The notes: a model not told the origin generated them from the letters alone. Numbered from the stretch's first letter, positions 1 to 7,797 are shown. The stretch: 64,000 nucleotides of DNA from Mariniphaga sp041686935 (GCA_041686935.1 JAWLCW010000020.1:1-64000), one strand, 5' to 3'. Program-made: numbers and translations.

Positions 1-147
1 TCGGAGTATGGTGCCGTCCATCAAAAAAGGACGTGCTGTAATCTCCCTGACGGCCTGACAAAGCCTGATGGCATGAAACTTCCTGTCCATCTTTTCAAAT
101 ACAATACGGGTTGCTTCCTTTATCGTATAAATTGATTTTTGTCTCAT
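1..147 (-). CDS. Hypothetical protein, N-terminal part only
   Basis: Forty-nine codons are visible before the window edge cuts the gene. The ATG overlaps the TGA of the upstream gene (TGATG), so it is translationally coupled and belongs to the same leftward phage-type operon. The visible part is rich in Lys, Arg and Ile and begins with a short helix that could be DNA-binding (YTIKEATRIVFEKM). That is too little to assign a family. Coupled genes in this position in prophages are often small DNA-metabolism or regulatory proteins, but this is inference only. Confidence 0.6.
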   Translation of the reverse strand, partial: MRQKSIYTIKEATRIVFEKMDRKFHAIRLCQAVREITARPFLMDGTILR

Positions 148-506
148 CACAAATCGCTTAATTCTTCCATGAATTTTCTTTCGGAGTTTTTGGCCCCGGA
201 GTATTTTACCAGTAAATAATCCAGTTGGCTGACGTCGGACAATTCCAGCATTTTCAGGTGTCTGTCGTATTCCTGCAGCCAATCATCCAGAGAACTCCGC
301 TCCAACTCCGAACACTTTTTCCTGTGGATTTTTACGAGAATTTTTTTGCATTTGGTCAATGCTCTCTTTTTGTGTTCAGCGTCCTTTTTTCTTTTTGATA
401 TATAGCTGCTGCAACTATTCGTCCCGGCAAGCGAAATGCTCAAGCCGTTGTTCAGAATGAAGTTGTTCAGCTTTGAACTGTTTGGCGTTGCGTATCTTAC
501 ACTCAT
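147..506 (-). CDS. Hypothetical phage-type protein
   Basis: A 119-residue, strongly basic protein with a lysine/arginine-rich middle (about residues 38-65) and a more acidic C-terminal third. I recognise no family. Its start overlaps the end of the NinB-like gene by 4 bp and its stop overlaps the next start, so it is an internal member of a tightly packed leftward operon of recombination-type genes. The basic centre suggests nucleic-acid contact, which is inference. No signal peptide or membrane segment is visible. Confidence 0.6.
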   Translation of the reverse strand: MSVRYATPNSSKLNNFILNNGLSISLAGTNSCSSYISKRKKDAEHKKRALTKCKKILVKIHRKKCSELERSSLDDWLQEYDRHLKMLELSDVSQLDYLLVKYSGAKNSERKFMEELSDL

Positions 507-916
507 AACAAATATTTATACGTTTCATAAAAATCTGACCAGTTCTTATTGTCAGGGTCTGGCAGTTCGATACCAAGTTCAACCGATGCAAACATTTGAA
601 TTTTGTCCAGATACTCTTTGAATTGTTTGGTGTCTTTTGAAGTCGTTGAAATTACTCTGGTAACATAGTAACCTAAAACTTTGATCTCCTCAAAGCCGAG
701 AAATTTAGCTTTAAAAAACTCGTGCAATTCATTCCTGTCATTGCCGGTCTCCTGCTCGATACAGGTCAGCCAGAGCCAGTAAAGGTTATTTTGGGATATG
801 GAACGTCTCCACCGTTTTTTCGTGACTTTCACGTCCCAGCTTTCCCTATCGTCAAGTTCCCGGATAAACCGGATTGCTTCTTCCTTATTCTTTCCTTTTC
901 TCAGTTTAAAAAGCAT
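503..916 (-). CDS. NinB/Orf-like phage recombination protein
   Basis: A 137-residue protein resembling the NinB/Orf recombination-mediator type found in phage recombination modules. The N-terminal half has a basic beta segment (WDVKVTKKRWRRS) followed by SQNNLYWLWLTCIEQETG and a helix ending in HEFFKAKFL. This arrangement recurs in Bacteroidota phage proteins of this kind. In lambda, Orf/NinB binds single-stranded DNA and helps load the recombinase. The gene sits downstream of an HNH protein, a PD-(D/E)XK nuclease and a RecA-like ATPase in the same operon, which fits homologous recombination or replication restart. The family call rests on pattern memory, not on a search. Confidence 0.6.
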   Translation of the reverse strand: MLFKLRKGKNKEEAIRFIRELDDRESWDVKVTKKRWRRSISQNNLYWLWLTCIEQETGNDRNELHEFFKAKFLGFEEIKVLGYYVTRVISTTSKDTKQFKEYLDKIQMFASVELGIELPDPDNKNWSDFYETYKYLL

Positions 917-1176
917 CGTACAAACTCAATTCGTTCCAAATGCCATGCTCTCACTTTTTCATTGAATTCCGGATCGTCCTCTGCCAGATCGTGATGTTCC
1001 CGGCAAAGCCCAGCCAGATTTTCAATGTAGTCCAGCAAGTCACTTCCCCCCATCCCCCGGTTGTCAATATGGTGCACATCAACGGCTTTTTGGGTACAGC
1101 CTTTAACCTCACAGGGAATGAAGTCGTCAAGGCCGTACCCGAAAAAGTCAAGGTATATTTTAGTGTGCCTCTGCAT
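901..1176 (-). CDS. HNH endonuclease-like protein
   Basis: A 91-residue protein with a clear HNH-type core: a Cys pair (CEVKGC), then VDVHHIDNRG, then LAGLCREHHDLAE. In such beta-beta-alpha-metal nucleases the His pair and the last His bind the metal and cut DNA, and the Cys pair may help hold zinc. A longer reading frame opens further upstream, but I chose the ATG at 1176 because it begins the coherent protein and overlaps the upstream nuclease gene by only 17 bp, like its neighbours. Proteins of this kind near NinB-like genes may resolve recombination intermediates; the exact substrate is unknown. Confidence 0.7.
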   Translation of the reverse strand: MQRHTKIYLDFFGYGLDDFIPCEVKGCTQKAVDVHHIDNRGMGGSDLLDYIENLAGLCREHHDLAEDDPEFNEKVRAWHLERIEFVRCFLN

Positions 1177-1873
1177 TGAACAGTTTGGCAACCTTTGGAT
1201 TTGAAGTATCAATAAGGCTTTTGTGATTTTCAACAAAGTCAATCAACTGTTCACTGAACCGTTGCACTTCAATAATATCCGTTTCCGGTTTGTAAGGATA
1301 TTCCTCAATGTAAACATTCCGGAAATCGGTTATCAGGTATTCAAAAGTATTGACATAAATACCGTTCTCATTCAGGCAATAGGGATAAATCTTGCTTTGC
1401 CATGTGTTCAGGTATTTTGGAAATTCATACCGTCCCGTGGTCTTTATATCAATAACTTTGTATTTCAGGATCTCATCCACATATCCATAAAGCGCTACAT
1501 TTCCCTTTCGGGTTGGAAGCACCGCCTCGATATATTTTTGTGGAATAGCTCCAGCCAGCTTTTGGGCAAACAGAGCCACAATTTCAGGTTTAAAAGGAAA
1601 ATCCTTTTTATGCTCCTGCTCTGTATAGGTATAGAGAACATTTCCCCGCTTATCTTTCGGAAGATCTTCTATCCGTATTTTTCCGGATATAATCAGATCA
1701 ACCAACTCATTGAAAGCCGTCCCTTTTGCAGCGGCTTCACTGTAAAAAGGTTTCCGGTTCAGCCGGTCAATAAAATCCTGAAAAGCATTATCATCGTCAA
1801 CCTTGCTGAGATAGTATTGAAAACCATCCAGCAAGGTTGCATAGAATCTATAATTAACCGTTTGTGTGTTCAT
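1160..1873 (-). CDS. PD-(D/E)XK superfamily nuclease, phage type
   Basis: A 237-residue protein with the nuclease signature GYVDEIL followed by KVIDIKTTG (about residues 130-147). The Asp and the Asp-x-Lys would form the metal-binding site of a PD-(D/E)XK fold. A conserved-looking WQSKIYPY helix follows, as in RecB-type nucleases that contact DNA. It overlaps the ATPase gene upstream by 20 bp and the HNH gene downstream by 17 bp, so the three are one transcription unit. A RecA-like ATPase next to a RecB-type nuclease is a common phage recombination pair, with the nuclease making the single strands that the ATPase or annealing partner uses. Confidence 0.7.
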   Translation of the reverse strand: MNTQTVNYRFYATLLDGFQYYLSKVDDDNAFQDFIDRLNRKPFYSEAAAKGTAFNELVDLIISGKIRIEDLPKDKRGNVLYTYTEQEHKKDFPFKPEIVALFAQKLAGAIPQKYIEAVLPTRKGNVALYGYVDEILKYKVIDIKTTGRYEFPKYLNTWQSKIYPYCLNENGIYVNTFEYLITDFRNVYIEEYPYKPETDIIEVQRFSEQLIDFVENHKSLIDTSNPKVAKLFNAEAH

Positions 1874-2852
1874 GCTCCAAGGTCTCTTTTAAAGACGGTT
1901 TATTATTCGATGTTTTCTTTTCCGCTTTGGGCTTTACCGGGTCAGTGTAAGCAGCCTTCTCACGGTTAAAAATCAAACCAAGCTTTATCGCTTTGTCTTT
2001 TATCATGCGACTGGTTTGCAGTTTGGAATCCCAGATATGGGTCTGGCAGTACTTTGCCCATTCAACTACTTCATTGGCGCTTTCAGCATCAACAATGCCT
2101 TCAACCTGGTCTTTGGCAAATTCCAAAAACTCGGTATAGTCAGTTGCCATTTTCTGACGGTCTTTCAGCGACTTTTGGTAACCGGCAATAATCTGCGACA
2201 TTAAACTGTTTGGTTGTTTATCCACGTCCGGTAGTTTTATAACCGCATCCAGTTTACAGGTGTTTTTGGCGTAAAACTTTTCACACGGGTCAAAACTGAT
2301 TGTCCGTTGTTTTCCATGGGCTTCCATGTAGCCAACCAAGTCCAGTTCCTTGATTAAGTCCCCGGAACTGCTTCCACCGATTTCAGGCCGTAGAATTTTT
2401 TCGTCCCCGTTTTTTTCCTCTCTTTCATGGGCTACAAATACCAGGTGCATTCCAATATTGGAAACACGACTGAGGAAATTTACAAACATGGTTTTTCTGG
2501 CTCCATAGCCTTGCAGGGTCAGCGAACCGTCCCGTTTGCCTAATTTGGGATCGGTTTTAATCAGGTAGGCTGACATAAAATCCAGCATTTTCCCGGCGGT
2601 ATCTATTACCAAAGTTTTGAACTCGGACAAATCCTCACTGAGAACGTCCAGAACATCATCCCAGCTTTCAACCTGTACTGCCGGTGACAAATGACGTGGA
2701 TCAACCCTGTGCAATCCCTGATCGAAATCCAGAAGCAACGGGTCTGGCGAAGAAAGCGCCAGCGTTGTTTTTCCGATTCCGGGTTGTCCGTAAAGCAATG
2801 TTTTGCTTGAGACTTGCACGTTTAATTCGTGCGGTTTTCTAATCTTACTCAT
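1854..2852 (-). CDS. Sak4/RecA-like phage recombination ATPase
   Basis: A 332-residue P-loop protein of the AAA_24/Sak4 type. Walker A is GQPGIGKTT (about residues 22-30), Walker B lies in FKTLVIDTAG (about 78-87), and MHLVFVAHERE near 140 supplies a sensor-like segment. Sak4 proteins are single-domain RecA relatives that support phage recombination with a single-strand-binding protein. The last 70 residues are Lys-rich and probably flexible. It is the longest gene of the leftward operon and lies directly upstream of the nuclease it probably works with. RecA-like loader ATPases are an alternative; the absence of a full RecA core argues against a host-type RecA. Confidence 0.75.
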   Translation of the reverse strand: MSKIRKPHELNVQVSSKTLLYGQPGIGKTTLALSSPDPLLLDFDQGLHRVDPRHLSPAVQVESWDDVLDVLSEDLSEFKTLVIDTAGKMLDFMSAYLIKTDPKLGKRDGSLTLQGYGARKTMFVNFLSRVSNIGMHLVFVAHEREEKNGDEKILRPEIGGSSSGDLIKELDLVGYMEAHGKQRTISFDPCEKFYAKNTCKLDAVIKLPDVDKQPNSLMSQIIAGYQKSLKDRQKMATDYTEFLEFAKDQVEGIVDAESANEVVEWAKYCQTHIWDSKLQTSRMIKDKAIKLGLIFNREKAAYTDPVKPKAEKKTSNNKPSLKETLEHEHTNG

Positions 2853-2862
2853 AACAAAAATT

Positions 2863-3159
2863 TTAATTGATTATTGAAAAGGACTTTTCGATCCTGATTT
2901 CTCTCTCGGTGCTGAACAGGAATTCGCGAAACTCAGAACGCTTGCAGAAAGCCATATTTCCGTTTCCCTTTTTTGGTCCCGGATACCATTCGATTAGCTC
3001 CGAACGCCTGGCATCATCAGCCAGCTTTCTGCCGTACAATTTTTTGATTTCACTGTATGTAATGAGTTCCGGTTCTATTCCTGTTTTTTGGAGAACTTCA
3101 CCAACAGCCATGATGGCTGCCTGTCTCGCTGCCTTTATGATTGCTCCATGGTCTGACAT
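2863..3159 (-). CDS. Hypothetical protein, possibly DNA-binding
   Basis: A 98-residue protein. The stretch ITYSEIKKLYGRKLADDARRSELIEWYPGP reads like a helix-turn-helix followed by a beta strand, as in small phage proteins that bind DNA. This is a shape argument, not a family match. It starts inside the end of the preceding gene (25-bp overlap) and ends 10 bp before the ATPase start, so it is the second gene of the early operon. No catalytic motif is visible. Confidence 0.55.
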   Translation of the reverse strand: MSDHGAIIKAARQAAIMAVGEVLQKTGIEPELITYSEIKKLYGRKLADDARRSELIEWYPGPKKGNGNMAFCKRSEFREFLFSTEREIRIEKSFSIIN

Positions 3160-3377
3160 ATCTCTCCTGTTTCTACGTTAATTCCTAATTCTGAAAAAAT
3201 GTCCTGAACTCCCTTCCACTCATAGTCGGTAATCCCTTCGTGTCCGTTTTTTTTGCGGTAAAAAGACTGGTTGTGGTCAACCATAAAAACATCGTTCATC
3301 AACCTCTTTTGAACCGTCTTTCTCAACTTTGGCGGAAGCATTTTATAAGCGCGGTTAAAATCTCTCCTTTTTTTCAT
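3135..3377 (-). CDS. Hypothetical early phage-type protein
   Basis: An 80-residue, N-terminally basic protein (MKKRRDFNRAYKMLPPKLRK). It is the first gene of the leftward operon, with its start 89 bp from the divergent start of the HTH regulator, across an AT-rich control region that contains inverted repeats. First genes in such positions are often the direct target of a lysogeny repressor. I recognise no family; the start is the only ATG that fits the spacing. Confidence 0.55.
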   Translation of the reverse strand: MKKRRDFNRAYKMLPPKLRKTVQKRLMNDVFMVDHNQSFYRKKNGHEGITDYEWKGVQDIFSELGINVETGEICQTMEQS

Positions 3378-3408
3378 CTTCTTAAAGCTTTATTACTTTA
3401 TTTTATTT

Positions 3409-3492
3409 CATTTTCTTTGAAAATGTTTTAATTTTGTTGAAATAATGACGTAAAGATAGAAATAAAATGAAAGAAAATAAAACATTTTCAAA
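3409..3492. promoter_or_regulatory. Divergent control region with inverted repeats
   Basis: Between the two divergent genes is a perfect hairpin-like repeat, CATTTTC-ttt-GAAAATG (3409-3425). A longer perfect 15-bp inverted pair is also present: TTTGAAAATGTTTTA at 3416-3430 and its exact reverse complement at 3478-3492. The second half lies just inside the annotated start of the regulator gene. The geometry suits binding of a repressor dimer, or of two dimers with looping, and the neighbouring HTH protein is the natural candidate. The binding is inferred. Confidence 0.45.
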
Positions 3493-3928
3493 CAAAAATA
3501 CAGAAAATCAAACTTTAAATCCTATGAAAGCTTCAGAAATTTTACAGAAAATCCTTGATTCTCAGTTGATGAATGCCACTGAGTTTGCAAAAGAAATTGG
3601 ACTTTACGGCCCACAGCCCCTGTACAATATTTTAAACGAAAAGTATGGTCTTTCAGTAAAACTAAAACGACAGATTAAGGAAAGGTTTCCTGAAATCGAC
3701 GATGATTTTTTAAATGGGAAAACCAAAAATGTTCAAAAAGGTGGCGCTGGAAGTGTTAATATTCAGGGTATTCAGAGTAAGGTAAGAACCGGGTCTATAA
3801 ACCAAAAGGCCGAGGAACAAATAAAATTCCTCAAAGCAGAAAATAAAAGGTTGCTTGAAACAATAGAAGATTATAAAGAGAGAGAAAAGAAATTAATGGA
3901 CCTATTATTAAAACAGAAGGAAACATGA
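3467..3928 (+). CDS. HTH regulator, candidate lysogeny repressor
   Basis: A 153-residue protein. Residues 20-80 look like a small helix-turn-helix domain (ASEILQKILD, NATEFAKEIGL, LKRQIKERFPEI). After a Gly-rich linker, residues 115-153 are a heptad-like coiled coil (FLKAENKRLLETIEDYKEREKKL) that would dimerise it. It is divergent from the early operon with an inverted-repeat region between them. An internal ATG at 3524 begins the conserved-looking part (MKASEIL) and would leave the second operator half upstream of the gene, so the true start may be there. Likely role: control of the prophage-like operon. It overlaps the next gene by 4 bp. Confidence 0.65.
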   Translation: MKENKTFSNKNTENQTLNPMKASEILQKILDSQLMNATEFAKEIGLYGPQPLYNILNEKYGLSVKLKRQIKERFPEIDDDFLNGKTKNVQKGGAGSVNIQGIQSKVRTGSINQKAEEQIKFLKAENKRLLETIEDYKEREKKLMDLLLKQKET

Positions 3929-4821
3929 TGAACAAACAAGATGGACGCAAAAAATCCCAAAACCTTCAATTTCACAATTGCCAAAATGTCAAAATAGAAA
4001 AAATTGTAAACAACAATGAAAATCAAAACCAACCCTGCCAACCATCAAAAGACAGCAAATCAGAAAGGAGGACAGAACTAAAAATGCTGAAAATTTCTTT
4101 CAATAAATCTAACTCAAAAAATTTCGAACAGGCTGTAATTTTGGCTCAAAAAGTTGGTGGTATTTATGACGGCTTGCGCTGTGTAATCTTAATGCCTGAC
4201 AGCCAAATAATTGAAAATCTTAACAAGCTGAAAATATTAAACAGCCTTGTTCAAAACTGGAAGTCTCTGTTGGTTGTTTTCAGGGGTAGAGAAGTAAATT
4301 TCACCAGGTTCCTAAACTCGGTTACACGAATTAAAGAATGCTCGATTGAATTTACAGACAAAAAACATTGTCGGGTCAACATTCAAAAAGAAGGGTGGGG
4401 GTGCAAATTTATCAGCACTCCAAAATACCACATATTGCCTTACCAGAAAAAAATTACCAATTCTTCTTACTGGTACAATTTCGGTCACTTTACAGCAGAG
4501 GACGAATGGGCAATTGATAAGGGAGTATTGAAGCACATCATTACAAACCATGTCAAGAAAAAAGGTCTGGATTTATGTCCGAATTTTAATTTCAAGACTG
4601 TATTTAATCGGATTGATAATTTGCCTGATAAAATTATCGTTGACGGAGAAAATTTTGAATTTTCCTACGCCCTTGCCATCGAAAATAACGAAGTGTCAGA
4701 AAAACCGGATAATATCCGCCACGTTCAGAAATCCGAAAAACAAACTGGCCCGGTACAGTTCAGTCAGGAATTTAAAATGGTTCTGTCTCCGGAAACCGGA
4801 TACCGGTTTTCAGATAATTAG
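3925..4821 (+). CDS. Hypothetical protein co-transcribed with the HTH regulator
   Basis: A 298-residue protein I do not recognise. The first 55 residues are Asn/Gln/Lys-rich and probably disordered. Residues 65-150 alternate hydrophobic strands and helices, and residues 165-240 contain several aromatic residues (SYWYNFGHFTAEDEW). It starts in an ATGATG overlapping the stop of the regulator, so the two are translationally coupled and probably work together. Its end overlaps the end of the convergent integrase gene by 12 bp. Possible roles include a partner of the repressor or a superinfection or cargo function; nothing in the sequence decides. Confidence 0.55.
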   Translation: MMNKQDGRKKSQNLQFHNCQNVKIEKIVNNNENQNQPCQPSKDSKSERRTELKMLKISFNKSNSKNFEQAVILAQKVGGIYDGLRCVILMPDSQIIENLNKLKILNSLVQNWKSLLVVFRGREVNFTRFLNSVTRIKECSIEFTDKKHCRVNIQKEGWGCKFISTPKYHILPYQKKITNSSYWYNFGHFTAEDEWAIDKGVLKHIITNHVKKKGLDLCPNFNFKTVFNRIDNLPDKIIVDGENFEFSYALAIENNEVSEKPDNIRHVQKSEKQTGPVQFSQEFKMVLSPETGYRFSDN

Positions 4822-5982
4822 ATCAATCACTTTACGGTTGGCCTCGTCAACTGGCTTTAGGTCAAAATCAATATATACATCGGTCACGGTTTTTGCGCCG
4901 TGGCCGAGTGCTTTTTGTACGACGTCTTTTGAAATGCCATTATTGTATGCAATTGTAGCCCAGCTGTGTCTTGTTACATAGGTAGTGACTTTCATTTTGA
5001 TTTTCAGCCCAGGTGTAAACTCATCAAGAAAGGTATTTATCTGTTTGGTAAAAACCTCGTGATCCTTATACGTATTGTGAAACTTCAACAGCCATTCTCC
5101 AGCAGGATCGCGATACTTATTGATTATTTTCATGGCCTCCGGTTGGATTAAAATTGAATATTCCTTACCTGTTTTGGCTCGTTTGTATATTATCCGGTTG
5201 TCAACAATATCTTCCGGTCTCAGATAATACAGGTCCTTCATGTTTATCCCGATTAAAAAGAACAGCAACATAAACGTATCTCTTGCCTGATTTTGAAACG
5301 GATCAGACAGTTTTGCTTTGTAAATCTTCCTGACTTCCCTGGCTGAAATGCTCCGTTTTTTGGTGTCTTGCTTTGGAATCGTAAAGTTCCGAAACGGGTA
5401 AAGGTCTGCTGATATTATCCTCCGCTTGATAGCAATATTAAAAATAGAACGCAGGTTCCTGAGATTCAAACCGGCTGTATTAATAGAGTTACCACGCATC
5501 AACTCAAAATCAACGTAGCTTGCCAGAAAGTTATCGTCCAGTTCAATCATCAGGATTTGTTTTCTGCCTGTGTATTCTTCCAAAGCATGTTTAGTTGTCT
5601 CGTAGGTTTTTGCAGTTTTTACACGACCCTGACTTTTTAGCCATACTATATAATCTTCCATGAGTTCAAACAGTTCAGCTTTTTGCCGTTTCTGTTTCAA
5701 CTTTGAAATTAGCTGAGAGATGGTTAAGCTCTCTATGTTTTTTATTTTTAAAATCTTTTCCTCGTACTGGCCCTCGAGCAGTTTCAGTTCCTTATTCAGA
5801 AATCCGGATAACGGGTGCGACTTTCTAACCTTACCGTCAGAAAGTGAAAACTGATTTTTTGGCACGTTGTACTTTGTAGCAATATACCGTGTACTACCAT
5901 TATGAAATATCCGAATTTTGATATTGCATTTGCCATCTCGCTTTTCCTGAGAAGTTCTGATTGTCGATGATACTTTTGCCAT
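4810..5982 (-). CDS. int: Tyrosine-type integrase
   Basis: A 390-residue tyrosine recombinase of the Bacteroidota phage/ICE type. Residues 1-90 are the arm-binding domain (IRTSQEKRDGKCNIKIRIFHNGSTRYI), residues 100-200 the SAM-like core-binding domain, and 210-385 the catalytic domain. Visible catalytic residues are the Lys of RAKTGKEYSI, the Arg-His of YVTRHSWATI, the His of ALGHGAKTVTD and the nucleophile Tyr of DVYIDFD. The first catalytic Arg, normally in GxR, is replaced in IGINMKDLYYL, as in a known sub-branch. Its start lies 146 bp from a tRNA-Gln fragment that is its probable attachment site, so it most likely integrated the element to its left. Confidence 0.88.
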   Translation of the reverse strand: MAKVSSTIRTSQEKRDGKCNIKIRIFHNGSTRYIATKYNVPKNQFSLSDGKVRKSHPLSGFLNKELKLLEGQYEEKILKIKNIESLTISQLISKLKQKRQKAELFELMEDYIVWLKSQGRVKTAKTYETTKHALEEYTGRKQILMIELDDNFLASYVDFELMRGNSINTAGLNLRNLRSIFNIAIKRRIISADLYPFRNFTIPKQDTKKRSISAREVRKIYKAKLSDPFQNQARDTFMLLFFLIGINMKDLYYLRPEDIVDNRIIYKRAKTGKEYSILIQPEAMKIINKYRDPAGEWLLKFHNTYKDHEVFTKQINTFLDEFTPGLKIKMKVTTYVTRHSWATIAYNNGISKDVVQKALGHGAKTVTDVYIDFDLKPVDEANRKVIDLII

Positions 5983-6128
5983 TTGAAATTTCTGTCAAAC
6001 TTTTAGTCAAACAAAAATAGCTAAAAAGTGCAAAATTTAAAGATTTTTTTATTCAAAAAAAATTCTGTATATGGCGTAAATAAAGAGGAGTAGGTTGATT
6101 AACAGTATGTAGGCCAAAGTGCTATTAT

Positions 6129-6175
6129 TCTGACTCTGGATCAGAAGAGTTCAGGTTCGAGCCCTGACGGGTCAA
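6129..6175 (+). other. tRNA-Gln(CTG) 3' half, attachment-site scar
   Basis: The sequence folds as the 3' half of a tRNA. The anticodon stem is TCTGA/TCAGA around loop CTCTGGA (anticodon CTG), followed by a 5-nt variable loop. The T stem is TCAGG/CCTGA with loop TTCGAGC, and the 3' acceptor strand is CGGGTCA. No matching 5' acceptor (TGACCCG) or D arm lies upstream, so this is a fragment. Displaced tRNA 3' ends mark integration sites of tyrosine recombinases; the intact tRNA is expected at the other end of the element, outside the window to the left. Confidence 0.65.
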
Positions 6176-7742
6176 CCCAGGCGGGGATTTTATCAGTTTT
6201 GATGGAATCCCCGTTTTTTTGTTTTTCCAAAGCCCTTGCCATTTGCGGAATTGGAGAAAAAAATGAATTTACCCTGGGGGTTCGATAACAGTCTAATTCA
6301 CGGTTATAGATAATTCCTTCGGGAAACAACAGATTTTGAAATATCCTTTTGCCTTCCAAATCTGATTTATCCCACAATATCAAAGGATTAAGGCAAACTT
6401 TTGCAGCGAAATTTATCACTTTTGCGAGGTTCGATTTATATTCGCCTGTTTTACCAAGTTCCTGTTCTAATTCAAAACATTCCTTTTCATATTTTGGCCT
6501 GAATTTATCGTAAAGGCTGCGGTCAATTTCTCCGGTAACAAAACGCTCTTCAATTGCCTCCAGTTTTCTTTTTGTTTCTGTCAATTTTTTTTTCAGCAAT
6601 TTTGCTTCTTCAATATGATTTTTAAAGAATACTGCCATTAGTTCTTCCAATTGAAGTTTAACAATGGCAAACTCCTCTTTCCCTATTTTGAAGGATTGTA
6701 ATGTTGCTCTGAATATTTCGTGCATTACTTTGGCGCTGCGATTTATTTTACACCCTTTTGTATTGCATTTATAATAATACAGTCCTTTCCTTTTTACGAG
6801 ATAACCCGTTAAGGGGCCTCCGCATTTATCACATTTCGTGAATACTTTCAAGGGCAGATTTTCATTCTCTTTATTTTGAACAAAACCCTGAGTTCTCTTT
6901 TCCTGTCTGAGATTATGCACCATTAAAAATAATTCTCTTGAGATTAAGGGTTCGTGTTTCCCTTCAATAACTTGTCCCGGAATCATTTTGCTAATGATTA
7001 GCCCGCAATAAAAGGGATTGGCAAATATCTCTATCAACCTCTTTTCAAGTATGTTCATTCCCATTTTATTTAACCGACTTGCAATTTCAACATTTTGCAT
7101 TTGTTGATAAGCTTTCCACTCAAAAGCTTTCCTTAATAGTTTTCCTTCTTCATTAACAACTAATTTACGCTCAGTGGCCTTCCCTTTATTTAAATCCTTA
7201 TATCCGCGCGGAGGACCCCACACCCAATAGCCTTTCGTTAATAATTCGCGCATACCGGTAACCACCTTATCCCGCCTTAACTCATTGTCCATCTGTCCAA
7301 ACAGGAATAATATTTTTTGTTGAAATGAACCGGAAGGAGTTGTGGGGTCCAATTCCTGCGTAGTTGCCAGGGTAATTACACCATATTTTTTTAGTAAATC
7401 GTCGGCAATTGATGCTCCGGCGATACCGGAACGGGAAAAACGTTCATACGAGTAAACAATTATATAATTGACATTCTTCGACCGCTTTACAAAGGTCAAC
7501 ATGCGGTTAAACTCTTTGCGATCGTCTGTTTTTGCTGATTCGTATGTGCCTCCAAAATAACCTACGATATTTAATCCTCTTTTTTGAGCATATATTTCAC
7601 AGTATCGTTTCTGTGATGCCAAACTGGTATTGTCTTCCTGGTCTGCCGATGATACACGAGTATAAATAACGGCATTATTCCCCTCCTGAAATTGTTTTGG
7701 AGCTTGCGGTGCAAATTGTTTAAAAAGACTCAAATCACTCAT
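6141..7742 (-). CDS. Large serine recombinase
   Basis: A 533-residue large serine recombinase. The resolvase domain starts at AVIYTRVSSADQEDNTSL, where Ser31 is the expected nucleophile, and continues through YSYERFSRSG and GQMDNELRRDK. A recombinase domain follows (about 180-290). A Cys-rich zinc ribbon is next (CDKCGGPLTGYLVKRKGLYYYKC, about 305-335), then a long coiled coil (about 370-440). These enzymes integrate and excise elements by double-strand cleavage at att sites. The last dozen residues (WVDPSGLEPELF) are encoded antisense to the tRNA-Gln fragment, so the frame runs into an attachment scar and the native C-terminus may be shorter. It may be the recombinase of the defence-island/ICE DNA to the right. 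Confidence 0.88.
   Translation of the reverse strand: MSDLSLFKQFAPQAPKQFQEGNNAVIYTRVSSADQEDNTSLASQKRYCEIYAQKRGLNIVGYFGGTYESAKTDDRKEFNRMLTFVKRSKNVNYIIVYSYERFSRSGIAGASIADDLLKKYGVITLATTQELDPTTPSGSFQQKILFLFGQMDNELRRDKVVTGMRELLTKGYWVWGPPRGYKDLNKGKATERKLVVNEEGKLLRKAFEWKAYQQMQNVEIASRLNKMGMNILEKRLIEIFANPFYCGLIISKMIPGQVIEGKHEPLISRELFLMVHNLRQEKRTQGFVQNKENENLPLKVFTKCDKCGGPLTGYLVKRKGLYYYKCNTKGCKINRSAKVMHEIFRATLQSFKIGKEEFAIVKLQLEELMAVFFKNHIEEAKLLKKKLTETKRKLEAIEERFVTGEIDRSLYDKFRPKYEKECFELEQELGKTGEYKSNLAKVINFAAKVCLNPLILWDKSDLEGKRIFQNLLFPEGIIYNRELDCYRTPRVNSFFSPIPQMARALEKQKNGDSIKTDKIPAWVDPSGLEPELF
6182..6220 (+). terminator. Rho-independent terminator of the tRNA gene
   Basis: An inverted repeat (CGGGGATT and AATCCCCG) is followed by seven T residues, directly downstream of the tRNA fragment. 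It probably ended the original tRNA transcript. It lies inside the 3' end of the serine recombinase gene on the opposite strand. Confidence 0.7.
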
Positions 7743-7797
7743 GTATGAAGAAGTTTTGCGTTAAAAATTTGTAGAACCCCAATTTAGCAAAAAATAT

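Noticed and set aside
1223..1969. A 248-codon plus-strand frame across the PD-(D/E)XK gene
   Set aside because: It opposes two coupled genes with recognisable motifs and has no motif of its own.
6061..6175. A complete tRNA-Gln gene
   Set aside because: No 5' acceptor strand or D arm can be found before the anticodon arm; only the 3' half is present.
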